From: Rhizobium sp. Q54
GTDB lineage: Bacteria; Pseudomonadota; Alphaproteobacteria; Rhizobiales; Beijerinckiaceae
Length of the DNA stretch: 12,526 bases
NCBI GenBank assembly: GCA_945903655.1
Contig: CAMDOY010000079.1
Location: 1-12,526, forward strand
Reading direction: 5' to 3'
In this document: positions 1-7,167 of the stretch, one piece after another
Position numbering within the stretch: the first letter of the stretch is position 1
Layout of the letters: each line of letters begins with the position of its first letter
Position numbers and translations under genes: made by a program
Notes under the pieces: generated by a model
What the model was told of the DNA's origin: nothing
The model's input: only the letters and a program-made list of their open reading frames with translations
Databases searched by the model: none

Positions 1-668
1 GAGAGCACGAAGGCGGCGAGCTTGTAGCGGGCGGTGCGGTAGCCCAGCGAGATGGCGCGTGGCTCGTTCTCGCGGATCGCTTTCAGGATTTCGCCGAAGG
101 GGGAGTTGATAGTGCGGTAGATCAGCAGGAAGCCCGCGACGAAAATCGCCAGCACCACATAAAAAAGCACGAGCGGCTTCGACAGGTCGAGCACGCCGAG
201 GAAGAAGCCCTGCGGCACGCCCTGTATGCCATCTTCGCCATGGGTGAATTTGGCCTGCAGGTAGAAGAAATAGATCATCTGCGCCAGCGCCAGGGTGGTC
301 ATGGAGAAATAGATGCCCTGACGGCGGATGGCGATGAGGCCGACCACGAGGCCCAGCACCCCAGCCGCCCCCATGCCGAAGAGGATGCAGAGTTCCGGCG
401 GCAGGCCCCAGACCTTGGCCGCATGGGCGCTGGCGTAGCCCGCCGTGCCCAGAAACATGGCGTGGCCGAAGGACAGCAGGCCCACGAAGCCGATCAGCAG
501 GTTGAAGGCGCAGGCGAAGAGCGCGAAGCACAGGGCCTGCATGACGAAATAGGGATAGACCCCCAGCAGGGGCAGAACTGCGAGCACGGCGACCATGGCC
601 ATGATCACGAAGGTTTCGTCGGCCTTGGGCGCGGCGGGGGAGAGGGGTTTCATCGGCGCGTCCGTCAT
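1..668 (-). CDS. livM: LivM-type branched-chain amino acid ABC permease, partial (3' end outside window)
   Basis: Inner-membrane permease subunit of a HAAT-family importer, pairing with LivH to form the channel. The first 222 residues are visible; the C-terminus is cut by the window edge. The sequence has the family motif GFVGLLSFGH at about residues 60-69 after two hydrophobic segments, then the IRRQGIYFSM and FGEILKAIRENE regions typical of LivM. The start at 668 is supported by a strong GGGAGG ribosome site 7 nt upstream, inside the end of livH; only 1 nt separates the livH stop from this ATG, so translation is probably coupled. The N-terminus carries a hydrophilic, Pro-rich leader of about 18 residues before the first membrane segment. 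Family assignment is confident; the transported compound is not known. Confidence 0.93.
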   Translation of the reverse strand, partial: MTDAPMKPLSPAAPKADETFVIMAMVAVLAVLPLLGVYPYFVMQALCFALFACAFNLLIGFVGLLSFGHAMFLGTAGYASAHAAKVWGLPPELCILFGMGAAGVLGLVVGLIAIRRQGIYFSMTTLALAQMIYFFYLQAKFTHGEDGIQGVPQGFFLGVLDLSKPLVLFYVVLAIFVAGFLLIYRTINSPFGEILKAIRENEPRAISLGYRTARYKLAAFVL

Positions 669-669
669 G

Positions 670-1545
670 TCACGCCCTCCCGAACAGGCCGTTGGGCTTG
701 ACCATGAGCACCAGCGCCATGATGACGAAGACCACGGTATTGGAGGCCTCCGGATAGAAATACTTGGTCAGCCCCTCCAGAATGCCCAGCGCGAAGCCGG
801 TCACGATGGAGCCCATGATCGAGCCCATGCCGCCGATCACCACCACCGCGAAGACCACGATGATGAGATCCGCCCCCATGAGCGGGCGCACCTGGTTGAT
901 GGGCGCGGAGAGCACTCCAGCCAGCGCCGCCAGCCCCACGCCAAAGCCATAGGTCAGGGTGATCATGCGCGGCACGTTCACGCCGAAGGCGCGCACCAGT
1001 GTGGGGTTCTCGGTGGCGGCGCGCAGGTAGGCGCCGAGCTTCGTCTTCTCGATGGCGTACCAGGTGGCGAGACAGACGGTGAGCGAAAACACCACCACCC
1101 AGGCCCGGTAGTTCGGCAGGAACATGAAGCCGAGATTCTGCCCGCCCGTGAGTTGCTGGGGAATGGCGTAGGGCAGCCCCGAAGAGCCGAAATAGTTCTG
1201 GAACAGGCCCTGGATGATCAAAGCGAGGCCGAAGGTCAGCAGCAGGCCGTAGAGGTGGTCGAGGCCCGCCAGGCGCTGCAACATGGTGCGCTCCAGCGCC
1301 ATGCCCAGCGCGCCGACCAGCAGGGGCGCGAGGATCAAGGCGGCCCAGTAATTGATTCCCAGCACATTCAGCAGGAAATAGGCGCAGAAGGCGCCCACCA
1401 TGTAGAGGGCCCCATGGGCGAAATTGATGATGTTCAGCATGCCGAAAATGACCGCGAGCCCGAGGCTCAACAGGGCGTAGAAGGACCCGTTGATCAGGCC
1501 CACCAGAAGCTGGGCGAAGAGCGCTTGCGTGCTGATGTTGAACAT
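670..1545 (-). CDS. livH: LivH-type branched-chain amino acid ABC permease
   Basis: Inner-membrane permease partner of LivM. It is 291 residues long, normal for LivH. It is almost entirely hydrophobic, with the family stretch GLAVIFGMLNIINFAHGALY at about residues 28-47, the cytoplasmic-loop motif KTKLGAYLRAATENPTLVRAFGVN (roughly 167-190), which contacts the ATPase, and GGMGSIMGSIVTGFALGILE near the C-terminus. It lies 53 nt downstream of the binding-protein gene and 1 nt upstream of livM. The ribosome site in front of its ATG is weak, and a strong hairpin precedes it, so it may be expressed below the binding protein. Function as permease is clear; the substrate is inferred only from family and could be another amino acid, an amide or an organic acid. 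Confidence 0.95.
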   Translation of the reverse strand: MFNISTQALFAQLLVGLINGSFYALLSLGLAVIFGMLNIINFAHGALYMVGAFCAYFLLNVLGINYWAALILAPLLVGALGMALERTMLQRLAGLDHLYGLLLTFGLALIIQGLFQNYFGSSGLPYAIPQQLTGGQNLGFMFLPNYRAWVVVFSLTVCLATWYAIEKTKLGAYLRAATENPTLVRAFGVNVPRMITLTYGFGVGLAALAGVLSAPINQVRPLMGADLIIVVFAVVVIGGMGSIMGSIVTGFALGILEGLTKYFYPEASNTVVFVIMALVLMVKPNGLFGRA

Positions 1546-1568
1546 CTGGAGTCAGCCCCGGGGAGTGA

Positions 1569-1592
1569 CCGCCCCCTCCTGCGAGGGGGCGG
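1569..1592 (-). terminator. Perfect 10-bp intercistronic hairpin between livK and livH
   Basis: CCGCCCCCTC (1569-1578) and GAGGGGGCGG (1583-1592) are exact complements around a 4-nt loop, beginning 6 nt after the livK stop codon. No T-run follows on the minus strand, so a full intrinsic terminator is unlikely. A partial terminator or 3'-end stabiliser that lets the binding protein be made in excess over the permeases is the more natural reading, as is known for other ABC operons. That role is inference. Confidence 0.6.
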
Positions 1593-1598
1593 CGCATC

Positions 1599-2813
1599 TT
1601 ACTTCTTGAGCAGCGCGCAGGCGCTCTTGTCGAGCGGCGTGAAGGCTTCGTTGGCCGGGATCGTGGCGATCAGCTTGTAGTAATCCCAGGGGTACTTGGA
1701 CTCCTCGGGCTTCTTCACTTCGAAGAGATAGCCCGGATGCACCTTGCGGCCGTTGGGCTGGATCTCGCCCTTGCCGAAGAGCGCGTCATCGGTGGGCATG
1801 GACTTCATCTTGTCCACCATCTTCACGCCATCGCGAGGATTGGAGCCATTGGCGTCCAGCGCCTTCATATAGTGGATGATGGAGGCGTAGATGCCGGCCT
1901 GCACCATGGTGGGCTGGTTCTTGTTCTTCATGCGGTCCGAGAAGCGCTTGGCGAAGGCGCGGGTGCCGTCGTTCAGATCCCAGTAGAAGGTTTCCGTGAA
2001 TTGCAGGCCCTGCGTCATCTTCAGACCCAGCGAATGCACGTCCGAGGCGAAGAGCAAGAGCGCCGCCAGCTTCTGCCCGCCGCTGGTGATGCCGAATTCC
2101 GAGGCTTGCTTGATGGAGTTCGTGGTGTCGCCGCCCGCATTGGCCAGACCAATGATCTTGGCCTTGGAGGCCTGGGCCTGCAGCAGGAAGGACGAGAAGT
2201 CCGAGCTGTTGAGGGGATGGCGCACGGAGCCGAGGATCTTGCCATTATTGGCTTTCACCACCTCGGTCGTGTCGCGCTCGAGCGCATGACCGAAGGCGTA
2301 ATCGGCGGTCAGGAAGAACCAGCTATCTCCACCGCTCTTCACCACCGCCTTGCCCGTGCCATTGGCCAGCAGATAGGTGTCATAGGTCCAGTGGACCGTA
2401 TTGGGCGAGCAGGCGGAATTGGTGAGGTCCGAGGTGGCCGCGCCCGAGTTCATGTAGACGAGGTTCTTTTCCCTCGCCACGCCATTCACCGCCAGCGCCA
2501 CGCTGGAGGTCAGCACGCCGAAGATCCCGTCCACCTTCTCCTGATCGGCCCATTGACGGGCGAGGTTCACGCCCACGTCCGGCTTGTTCTGATGGTCGGC
2601 GGAGATCAGGTCGATCTTCCAGCCCTTCGCCACCATGCCCGAATCTTCGATGGCCATCTGCGCCGCGAGGATGGAGCCCTGTCCGCCCACATCCGCATAG
2701 AGGCCCGACATATCGTCGAGCACGCCGATCTTCACATTCTTGTCCTGCGCGAAGGCTGCGCCCGGAAGGGCCAGCGCCGCCACGAGCGCCAAAGTCGAAA
2801 CAGAGGTTTTCAT
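1599..2813 (-). CDS. livK: Periplasmic substrate-binding protein of Liv-type ABC transporter (Peripla_BP_6)
   Basis: Captures the substrate in the periplasm and delivers it to LivHM. It has 404 residues, with a clear Sec signal peptide (MKTSVSTLALVAALALPGAA, then FA and cleavage before QDK at about residue 23). The mature part opens with KIGVLDDMSGLYADVGGQG, the standard type-I binding-protein beginning, and includes a VYMNSGAATSDLT stretch near the ligand cleft. The start at 2813 has a GGGAG ribosome site 6 nt upstream. It sits between livF and livH, 24 nt after livF. In Hyphomicrobiales this subgroup is found with transporters for varied ligands including aromatic acids and amides, so leucine specificity should not be assumed. 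The symbol is used for position and family only. Confidence 0.9.
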   Translation of the reverse strand: MKTSVSTLALVAALALPGAAFAQDKNVKIGVLDDMSGLYADVGGQGSILAAQMAIEDSGMVAKGWKIDLISADHQNKPDVGVNLARQWADQEKVDGIFGVLTSSVALAVNGVAREKNLVYMNSGAATSDLTNSACSPNTVHWTYDTYLLANGTGKAVVKSGGDSWFFLTADYAFGHALERDTTEVVKANNGKILGSVRHPLNSSDFSSFLLQAQASKAKIIGLANAGGDTTNSIKQASEFGITSGGQKLAALLLFASDVHSLGLKMTQGLQFTETFYWDLNDGTRAFAKRFSDRMKNKNQPTMVQAGIYASIIHYMKALDANGSNPRDGVKMVDKMKSMPTDDALFGKGEIQPNGRKVHPGYLFEVKKPEESKYPWDYYKLIATIPANEAFTPLDKSACALLKK

Positions 2814-2837
2814 TGCTTTCTCCCTGATGATCCCTAA

Positions 2838-3540
<703 letters not shown>

Positions 3541-3548
<8 letters not shown>

Positions 3549-4296
3549 GGCCGGACCCCATATAGGCTTGCTGCACGTCCTTGTTGGCGGAGACGGTGGC
3601 GTAATCGCCCTCCGCCAGGATCTGGCCGCGCGTCAGCACCGTGATCGTATCCGACAGATTGGCCACTACGTTCAGATTATGCTCGACCATGAGCACCGTG
3701 CGGTTGACCGAGACGCGGCGGATCAGCTCCACCACCTTCTCGATATCCTCATGGCCCATGCCCGCCATGGGCTCGTCCAGCAGCATCATCTCGGGGTCGA
3801 GGGCCAGGGTGGTGGCGATCTCCAGCGCGCGCTTGCGCCCATAGGGCATCTCCACCGCTGCGATGTCAGCGAACTCCGTCAGGCCCACATCCTCCAGCAG
3901 CGCCATGGCGCGCGCGTTGAGGGCGTCAAGGACGCGTTTGGAGCGCCAGAAGTCGAAATTGTCGCCGCGCTGGCGCTGCAGGGCCACGCGCACATTCTCC
4001 ATGCCCGTGAGATGGGGAAAGACCGCCGAAATCTGGAAGGAGCGCACCAGCCCCAGCCGCGCCACATCCGCAGGCGCCATGGCCGTGATGTCCGCGCCCT
4101 TGTAGGTGATGGCGCCGCGCGTGGGCTGCAGGAACTTGGTGAGCAGGTTGAAGCAGGTGGTCTTGCCCGCCCCATTGGGGCCGATGAGGGCGTGGATGGA
4201 GCCCCGGCGCACGCGTAGGTCCACATCCCGCACGGCTGTGAAGCCTGCGAATTCCTTCGTCAGGCCCTTCGTTTCGAGGATGAAGTCCTCCGCCAC
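3541..4296 (-). CDS. livG: LivG-type ABC transporter ATP-binding protein
   Basis: Second ATPase of the importer. Walker A GPNGAGKTT is at residues 39-47, the degenerate signature MPYGRKRALEIA at 150-161 (LivG proteins usually have YGxQR rather than LSGGQ), Walker B MLLDEPMAGM at 171-180 and switch VEHN at 204-207. The start was set at the GTG at 4296, giving 251 residues, the normal LivG length. It has an AGGGG ribosome site 9 nt upstream and begins VAEDFILETKGLTKEF, matching where LivG proteins begin. The open frame continues to 4425, but those extra 43 residues are rich in Arg, Leu and Ser and do not look like family sequence. This is the first gene of the liv operon; the promoter must lie between 4297 and 4482, but no convincing -35/-10 pair was identified. 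Confidence 0.93.
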
Positions 4297-4444
4297 GCGT
4301 CCCGTCCCCTGCGATCTCACCGCCACGCTTGGGCGGGAAGCTAAGCATACCAGCTGGAAATACAAGCGCCATGCAAAGCTCAGGCGCTTAGACCATAGGC
4401 GAAGGAGGGGGGGCAGAGCGGTCACATGGTTGTTACAAACGGCG

Positions 4445-4472
4445 CTTTCCCGGGACTTGCGCCCCGGGAAAG
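4445..4472 (-). terminator. Hairpin after the universal stress protein gene, probable terminator
   Basis: CTTTCCCGGG (4445-4454) and CCCGGGAAAG (4463-4472) form a perfect 10-bp stem with an 8-nt loop, starting 10 nt after the stop codon of the stress-protein gene. The minus-strand sequence after it is only mildly T-rich (GTTTGT). It separates that gene from the liv operon. The rest of the 4297-4482 gap would hold the liv promoter; nothing else was recognised there. Confidence 0.6.
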
Positions 4473-4482
4473 GCGGGCGCGC

Positions 4483-5310
4483 TCAGTGCGCCATGAGCAC
4501 GGGAACGGTCATGGAGCCCAGAATGGTGCGGGTCGTGCCGCCCAGCACGAATTCGCGCAGGCGCGAATGGCCATAGGCGCCCATGACCATATAGTCCGCC
4601 CCGCTGTCGGCGGCATAGGAGAGCAGGGTCTCGCCAATGTCCTGCGCGGCAGGCAGCTTCTTCAGGGTCGCGGAGATGCCGTGTCGCGTGAGGTGGCGGG
4701 TGATGTTGAAGCCCGGCAACTCCTCATTGGGCAGGTTGCGCCCGGCGATGCTCACCACCTCCACCTTGCCCGCGCGCTTGAGAATGTCGATGGAGCCCGC
4801 CACCGCCCGGGCGGAGGGCAGGCCGCCATCCCAGCAGACCATGGCCTTGCCCAGTTTCGCCGGACCCTTGTGGATGTTGGGCACGACGAAAACCGGACGG
4901 CCCGAGTTGAACAGCGCGCCTTCCACCATCAACTCGTCGTCGGAGCCTCCCTCGTCGCCGCCCTGACCGGCGACGGTGATGTCGAAGTGGCGGGCGAGAC
5001 GCCCGAAGTCTTCCCGCGCCTGGCCAGAGATGGCCTGGATCATCACCATCTCCGTATGCACCGTCGCAGGCGCGGCGGCGGCGATTTTCCTGTAGTTCTG
5101 CTCGGCGGGCTGGCGCGCCTGATCGATGGCCTCGGCCATGATGTCGTAGGGATACTCGCCCATGAACGACGCGGGCGGCACGTTTTCGAGCACGATGCCC
5201 GCCGCCGTCAGGTGGGCCCCCATTTCCGTCGCCAGGGATAAAGCGAAATCGCTCACCCCCGCGCCGCGATCTGTGGTGTCGATGTGAAGCATGATATCCT
5301 TGATGGCCAT
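4483..5310 (-). CDS. Universal stress protein, UspA superfamily, two-domain length
   Basis: Cytoplasmic stress protein of 275 residues, the length of tandem Usp proteins found in rhizobia and relatives. The N-terminal half begins MAIKDIMLHIDTTDRGAGVS. The C-terminal half carries the nucleotide-binding type motif with GAYGH at residues 244-248, nine residues to GG at 257-258, then TT and PVLMAH at the end. The start at 5310 was preferred over the longer frame to 5343 because AAAGGA lies 8 nt upstream and the family begins here. A FixK/FNR-type box centred 63 nt upstream of the ATG suggests induction under low oxygen, as is known for many Usp genes in this class. Target and exact role are unknown. 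A terminator-like hairpin follows. Confidence 0.9.
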   Translation of the reverse strand: MAIKDIMLHIDTTDRGAGVSDFALSLATEMGAHLTAAGIVLENVPPASFMGEYPYDIMAEAIDQARQPAEQNYRKIAAAAPATVHTEMVMIQAISGQAREDFGRLARHFDITVAGQGGDEGGSDDELMVEGALFNSGRPVFVVPNIHKGPAKLGKAMVCWDGGLPSARAVAGSIDILKRAGKVEVVSIAGRNLPNEELPGFNITRHLTRHGISATLKKLPAAQDIGETLLSYAADSGADYMVMGAYGHSRLREFVLGGTTRTILGSMTVPVLMAH

Positions 5311-5366
5311 CTTACCCGTCCTTTCCAGACTATGCTTCACCATCGAAGCTGCGGGGCTGCTGCGCC

Positions 5367-5380
5367 TTGCGCTGGATCAA
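5367..5380 (-). promoter_or_regulatory. Putative FixK/FNR-family binding site upstream of the usp gene
   Basis: TTGCGCTGGATCAA fits the FixK-type pattern TTG(A/C)-N6-(T/G)CAA exactly, though the left half (TTGCG) is a poorer FNR half-site. It lies 57 nt upstream of the usp start codon. The expected -10 position (near 5339-5344) reads GATGGT, only three of six consensus bases, so the promoter is less convincing than the one at 6476. Confidence 0.55.
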
Positions 5381-5393
5381 AGTCGCCAAATGA

Positions 5394-5864
5394 CTATTTG
5401 GTTGCAGGGGCGAAGGCCTGATTGGTGAAGGGGCTCGTGCGCGGCGTCTCGATCACCACAAAACCCACCCCGGCTGAAACGTGGCAAGCATTGCAGCTGC
5501 GTGTCAGGTTCAAATAGCGCGGCGTGAACTGCGCCTTGTTTCGGGCAGATATCGCGGCGCTGAGATCATCCAGCGCCTTTGTGGCGGCGCTCACGGTCTC
5601 CACGGGAATGTTGCGATAGACCTGGGCGGCTTCAACGAAGCGCGTCTTCAACTGCCGCGCTTCATAATAGGCGAGCGGCCAATTGTTGCTGACGCCCGCC
5701 ATCCATAAAATCGCATGGCGATGCAGGATGGAGATCATCATGTCACTGAGCGCGCCGATGGAGGGCGCTTGCGTGTCGGCGCGCTGTGCGAAGGGCGGTT
5801 CCTGGCTGTGGGCCGCTGTCGTCAGGCATGCGGCGAGCGTGGCCGCGCAAAGAACTCGTCGCAT
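5394..5864 (-). CDS. Exported cytochrome c-like protein with one C-terminal CxxCH
   Basis: Predicted 156-residue exported protein. An N-terminal signal sequence (MRRVLCAATLAACLTTAAHS) is followed by a helical region with ILWMAGVSNNWPLAYYEAR at about 52-70, typical of a family of small helical cytochromes, and a single haem-binding motif CNACH at 124-128 followed by GVGFVVI. One motif near the C-terminus resembles the cytochrome c' style arrangement. LAAC at residues 10-13 could also be a short lipobox, so it may be a lipoprotein. The start at 5864 was chosen over the frame to 5918 because GGAG sits 5 nt upstream and the signal peptide begins there. It lies 23 nt after the preceding small gene and ahead of the usp gene. 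Its electron partners and role are unknown. Confidence 0.82.
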   Translation of the reverse strand: MRRVLCAATLAACLTTAAHSQEPPFAQRADTQAPSIGALSDMMISILHRHAILWMAGVSNNWPLAYYEARQLKTRFVEAAQVYRNIPVETVSAATKALDDLSAAISARNKAQFTPRYLNLTRSCNACHVSAGVGFVVIETPRTSPFTNQAFAPATK

Positions 5865-5887
5865 GCAATCTCCATTGCGCGAGCGCG

Positions 5888-6130
5888 TCAGTGCGGTTGC
5901 GCACTCGCTACGAAGCAACGCAGATCCTCGTATGCGCGTTCAATCGCATCTGTCGCAAAGCGCAGCTCCTCGACGGCGATGCTGTAGTCGGTGGAATCCG
6001 CGCGCTGGCGCAGACCATCGACGAGTTCACGCATGCTCCAGATCTGCTCCGCCAGAAACTCGAGGCATTCCGGCGTTTCGTCTGAAGGCCCGGGCGCCTG
6101 TTCCGGTCGTTCGGCGTTGAGTTCGTTCAT
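5888..6130 (-). CDS. Small helical hypothetical protein
   Basis: Protein of 80 residues from the ATG at 6130, or 97 if translation starts at 6181. It is not recognised. It is acidic and predicted mainly helical from about residue 18 on (LEFLAEQIWSMRELVDGLRQ and a second helix around ELRFATDAIERAYEDLRCFV), with no signal peptide, so probably cytoplasmic. Neither start has a strong ribosome site: the 6130 start has a weak GAAAG 8-10 nt upstream, and the 6181 start has none and begins next to a hairpin. It ends 23 nt before the cytochrome-like gene and may share a transcript with it. GC-rich third positions favour a real gene. Confidence 0.6.
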   Translation of the reverse strand: MNELNAERPEQAPGPSDETPECLEFLAEQIWSMRELVDGLRQRADSTDYSIAVEELRFATDAIERAYEDLRCFVASAQPH

Positions 6131-6153
6131 GGCTGTGCTTTCATGACGAAGAC

Positions 6154-6179
6154 GTCCGGCGATGTCGCCACCGCCGGAC
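6154..6179 (-). terminator. 8-bp hairpin between two small genes
   Basis: GTCCGGCG (6154-6161) pairs exactly with CGCCGGAC (6172-6179) around a 10-nt loop, 33 nt after the stop of the 67-residue protein gene. No T-run follows on either strand, so it is at best a partial terminator or processing structure; it overlaps the longer reading of the next gene. Confidence 0.35.
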
Positions 6180-6211
6180 ATTGCAACTTGGGGATAAATT
6201 TTAGTTTGAGG

Positions 6212-6415
6212 TCAGTCTTGCGGACAAACCACAAGCTGCTTCCACTCAAGCCCGCGCGCGGTGGGCACCTGCATGCGCGATCCCGTGCATTGCGGCGGCA
6301 CCGGCGCGATGCCCGCGCCCTGGGAGATGGCGGGGCTTGGCGCCAACTGCATGGCGGCGACCGTCACCAAAGCGCCCGCTGCGAAGGCGAGCGAAGTTTT
6401 GAGAAGGCTTTTCAT
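6212..6415 (-). CDS. Small exported hypothetical protein, 67 residues
   Basis: Not assigned to a family. The N-terminal 30 residues form a signal peptide or membrane anchor (MKSLLKTSLAFAAGALVTVA, then Ala/Pro-rich to about residue 32). The remaining half is short and has two cysteines (C43 and C64), which could form a disulphide in the periplasm, a W58-containing GLEWKQLVVC segment and a proline-rich linker. The start is firm: a perfect GGAGGA ribosome site lies 7 nt upstream. The gene is the first downstream of a FixK/FNR-type promoter at 6448-6489, so low-oxygen induction is likely. Base composition matches the host chromosome. The function is unknown; it may act with the cytochrome-like protein downstream. 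Confidence 0.78.
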   Translation of the reverse strand: MKSLLKTSLAFAAGALVTVAAMQLAPSPAISQGAGIAPVPPQCTGSRMQVPTARGLEWKQLVVCPQD

Positions 6416-6447
6416 GACCAGATCCTCCGGATGAGTAGTCCGGGGCT

Positions 6448-6489
6448 CTTATGGCGCCATTATGCGCTTAGGGCTTTGATGCAGGTCAA
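6448..6489 (-). promoter_or_regulatory. Putative FixK/FNR-activated (class II) promoter of the 67-residue protein gene
   Basis: The plus-strand sequence TTGAT-GCAG-GTCAA at 6476-6489 is a near-ideal FNR/FixK/Anr site (a 5+4+5 dyad with one mismatch to perfect symmetry). On the minus strand CATAAG (6453-6448, four of six -10 bases) is centred exactly 32 nt downstream of the box centre, the spacing of class II activated promoters with the site at -41.5. The predicted transcript start is near 6441, leaving a leader of about 26 nt with a GGAGGA ribosome site. Confidence 0.7.
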
Positions 6490-6553
6490 AGATTTGTTGT
6501 TTTTCAATGGCTTAGGTTGAGTTTGAGAGGTGGCGTTGCGCGCGCGCTCTTTA

Positions 6554-6696
6554 CCCTCCCTCCTGTGGGGAGGGTCGGCCGCGAAGCGGACGGGGTGGGG
6601 GTCGGGGAATGCTGATCGGGAGCGTATTTGCAAAGGCGCTAACCGACAAAGGCCTCACGACCCCCACTCTCTAATCTCTCCCCACAAGGGGGAGAG
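6554..6696. repeat. Inverted-repeat intergenic element, MITE-like or palindromic repeat
   Basis: The left and right halves are inverted copies. TGTGGGGAG at 6564-6572 pairs with CTCCCCACA at 6678-6686, and GTGGGGGTCG at 6595-6604 with CGACCCCCAC at 6658-6667; the flanking CT-rich and GA-rich ends also pair in part. The central 53 nt (6605-6657) would be a loop. The pattern of gtggggagggtcgg and cggacggggtgggg is common between genes in Hyphomicrobiales genomes (recalled, not checked). No coding sequence was seen in 6490-6742. Confidence 0.7.
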
Positions 6697-6742
6697 AAAC
6701 TGCGAGCGTTGCGCTTAAATGAATGAAAAAAGACTCCGACCC

Positions 6743-7051
6743 TCACGCCGCAGGCAGGGGCTTCACCTTCTTCACATCCTCATCCCGCTCGGCCTCCCAC
6801 AGATCAAGCGCGATCTGCATGCCCAGCCACAGGCCGCCGTCGCGCGTAAACAGGCGCCCGCCCCGCGCCGCCAGATTGTGCGAGACGCGTTTGCGCTCCT
6901 CCAGCACATCATGAAGATGCTTCCGCGATATTCCCAGCCGCTGCGCAATCTGCGTGCGCGTGAGCCCGGTGGCCTCAAAGACCTCATGCAGCAGTGCGCC
7001 CGGATGGGTGGTGCGGCGGTTGGGGTTGCGGGTGGCGGGGTGCGTGGTCAT
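6743..7051 (-). CDS. higA: HigA-family antitoxin / XRE-type helix-turn-helix protein, without adjacent toxin
   Basis: DNA-binding antitoxin of 102 residues, the normal length for HigA/VapI proteins. HPGALLHEVF at 16-25 is the family start, the helix-turn-helix covers about 29-50 (TGLTRTQIAQRLGISRKHLH), and it is followed by the dimer region with GGLWLGMQIALDLWEAE. A lysine-rich tail follows. HigA binds and neutralises the HigB RNase and represses its own operon. In a normal pair higB lies just upstream of higA; here the upstream 116 nt hold no open frame for a RelE-like toxin, and the repeat element lies downstream, so it is an orphan or a stand-alone regulator. A weak AGAG ribosome site precedes the ATG. 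An inverted repeat TTAACAT/ATGTTAA in the upstream region may be its operator. Confidence 0.85.
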   Translation of the reverse strand: MTTHPATRNPNRRTTHPGALLHEVFEATGLTRTQIAQRLGISRKHLHDVLEERKRVSHNLAARGGRLFTRDGGLWLGMQIALDLWEAERDEDVKKVKPLPAA

Positions 7052-7061
7052 GAGGGGCTCT

Positions 7062-7110
7062 TTAACATCCGGGCGAGAAAGTCCCTACTCAGCATCCTTT
7101 GACATGTTAA
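7062..7110. promoter_or_regulatory. Spaced inverted repeat upstream of higA, possible operator
   Basis: TTAACAT at 7062-7068 and ATGTTAA at 7104-7110 are exact inverted copies 35 nt apart, with GTTAA repeated again at 7111-7115. They lie in the 116-nt gap between the divergent higA and membrane-protein genes. A perfect TTGACA -35 sequence at 7099-7104 points rightwards, but no good -10 lies 16-18 nt beyond it. HigA proteins often bind short dyads in their own promoters, so an operator acting on one or both genes is plausible but unproven. Confidence 0.35.
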
Positions 7111-7125
7111 GTTAAGCCTCGGCGC

Positions 7126-7142
7126 ATCATGCGTCCAGCGGA
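7126..7142 (+). repeat. Left copy of an imperfect 17-nt direct repeat flanking the AT-rich segment
   Basis: ATCATG-N5-AGCGGA occurs here and, with the same spacing, at 8286-8302 inside the dusA 5' end. The two copies match at 12 of 17 positions, the central five bases all differ, and they bracket the AT-rich block. It could be a worn attachment-site or target duplication, but a match of this size can arise by chance in a search this wide. Confidence 0.25.
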
Positions 7143-7167
7143 AGGCGGGAATCGGCGAGGTGATTGG

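Noticed and set aside
595..1680. Long plus-strand open frame opposite livH/livM
   Set aside because: Its product is rich in His, Gln, Glu and Arg, as expected from the antisense of a GC-rich gene, and the minus strand has clear permease genes.
4329..4368. TATGCT/TTGCAT pair as liv promoter on the minus strand
   Set aside because: The spacer is about 21 nt, too long for a normal sigma-70 promoter.
4297..4425. N-terminal extension of livG by 43 residues
   Set aside because: The extension lacks family sequence, while the GTG at 4296 has a good ribosome site and gives normal length.
6725..6745. T6 run after the higA stop as an intrinsic terminator
   Set aside because: No stem of more than 4 bp could be found just before the run.
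7099..7130. TTGACA -35 sequence pointing to the AT-rich gene
   Set aside because: The -35 is perfect, but no matching -10 lies 16-18 nt away, so it was not called as a promoter by itself.
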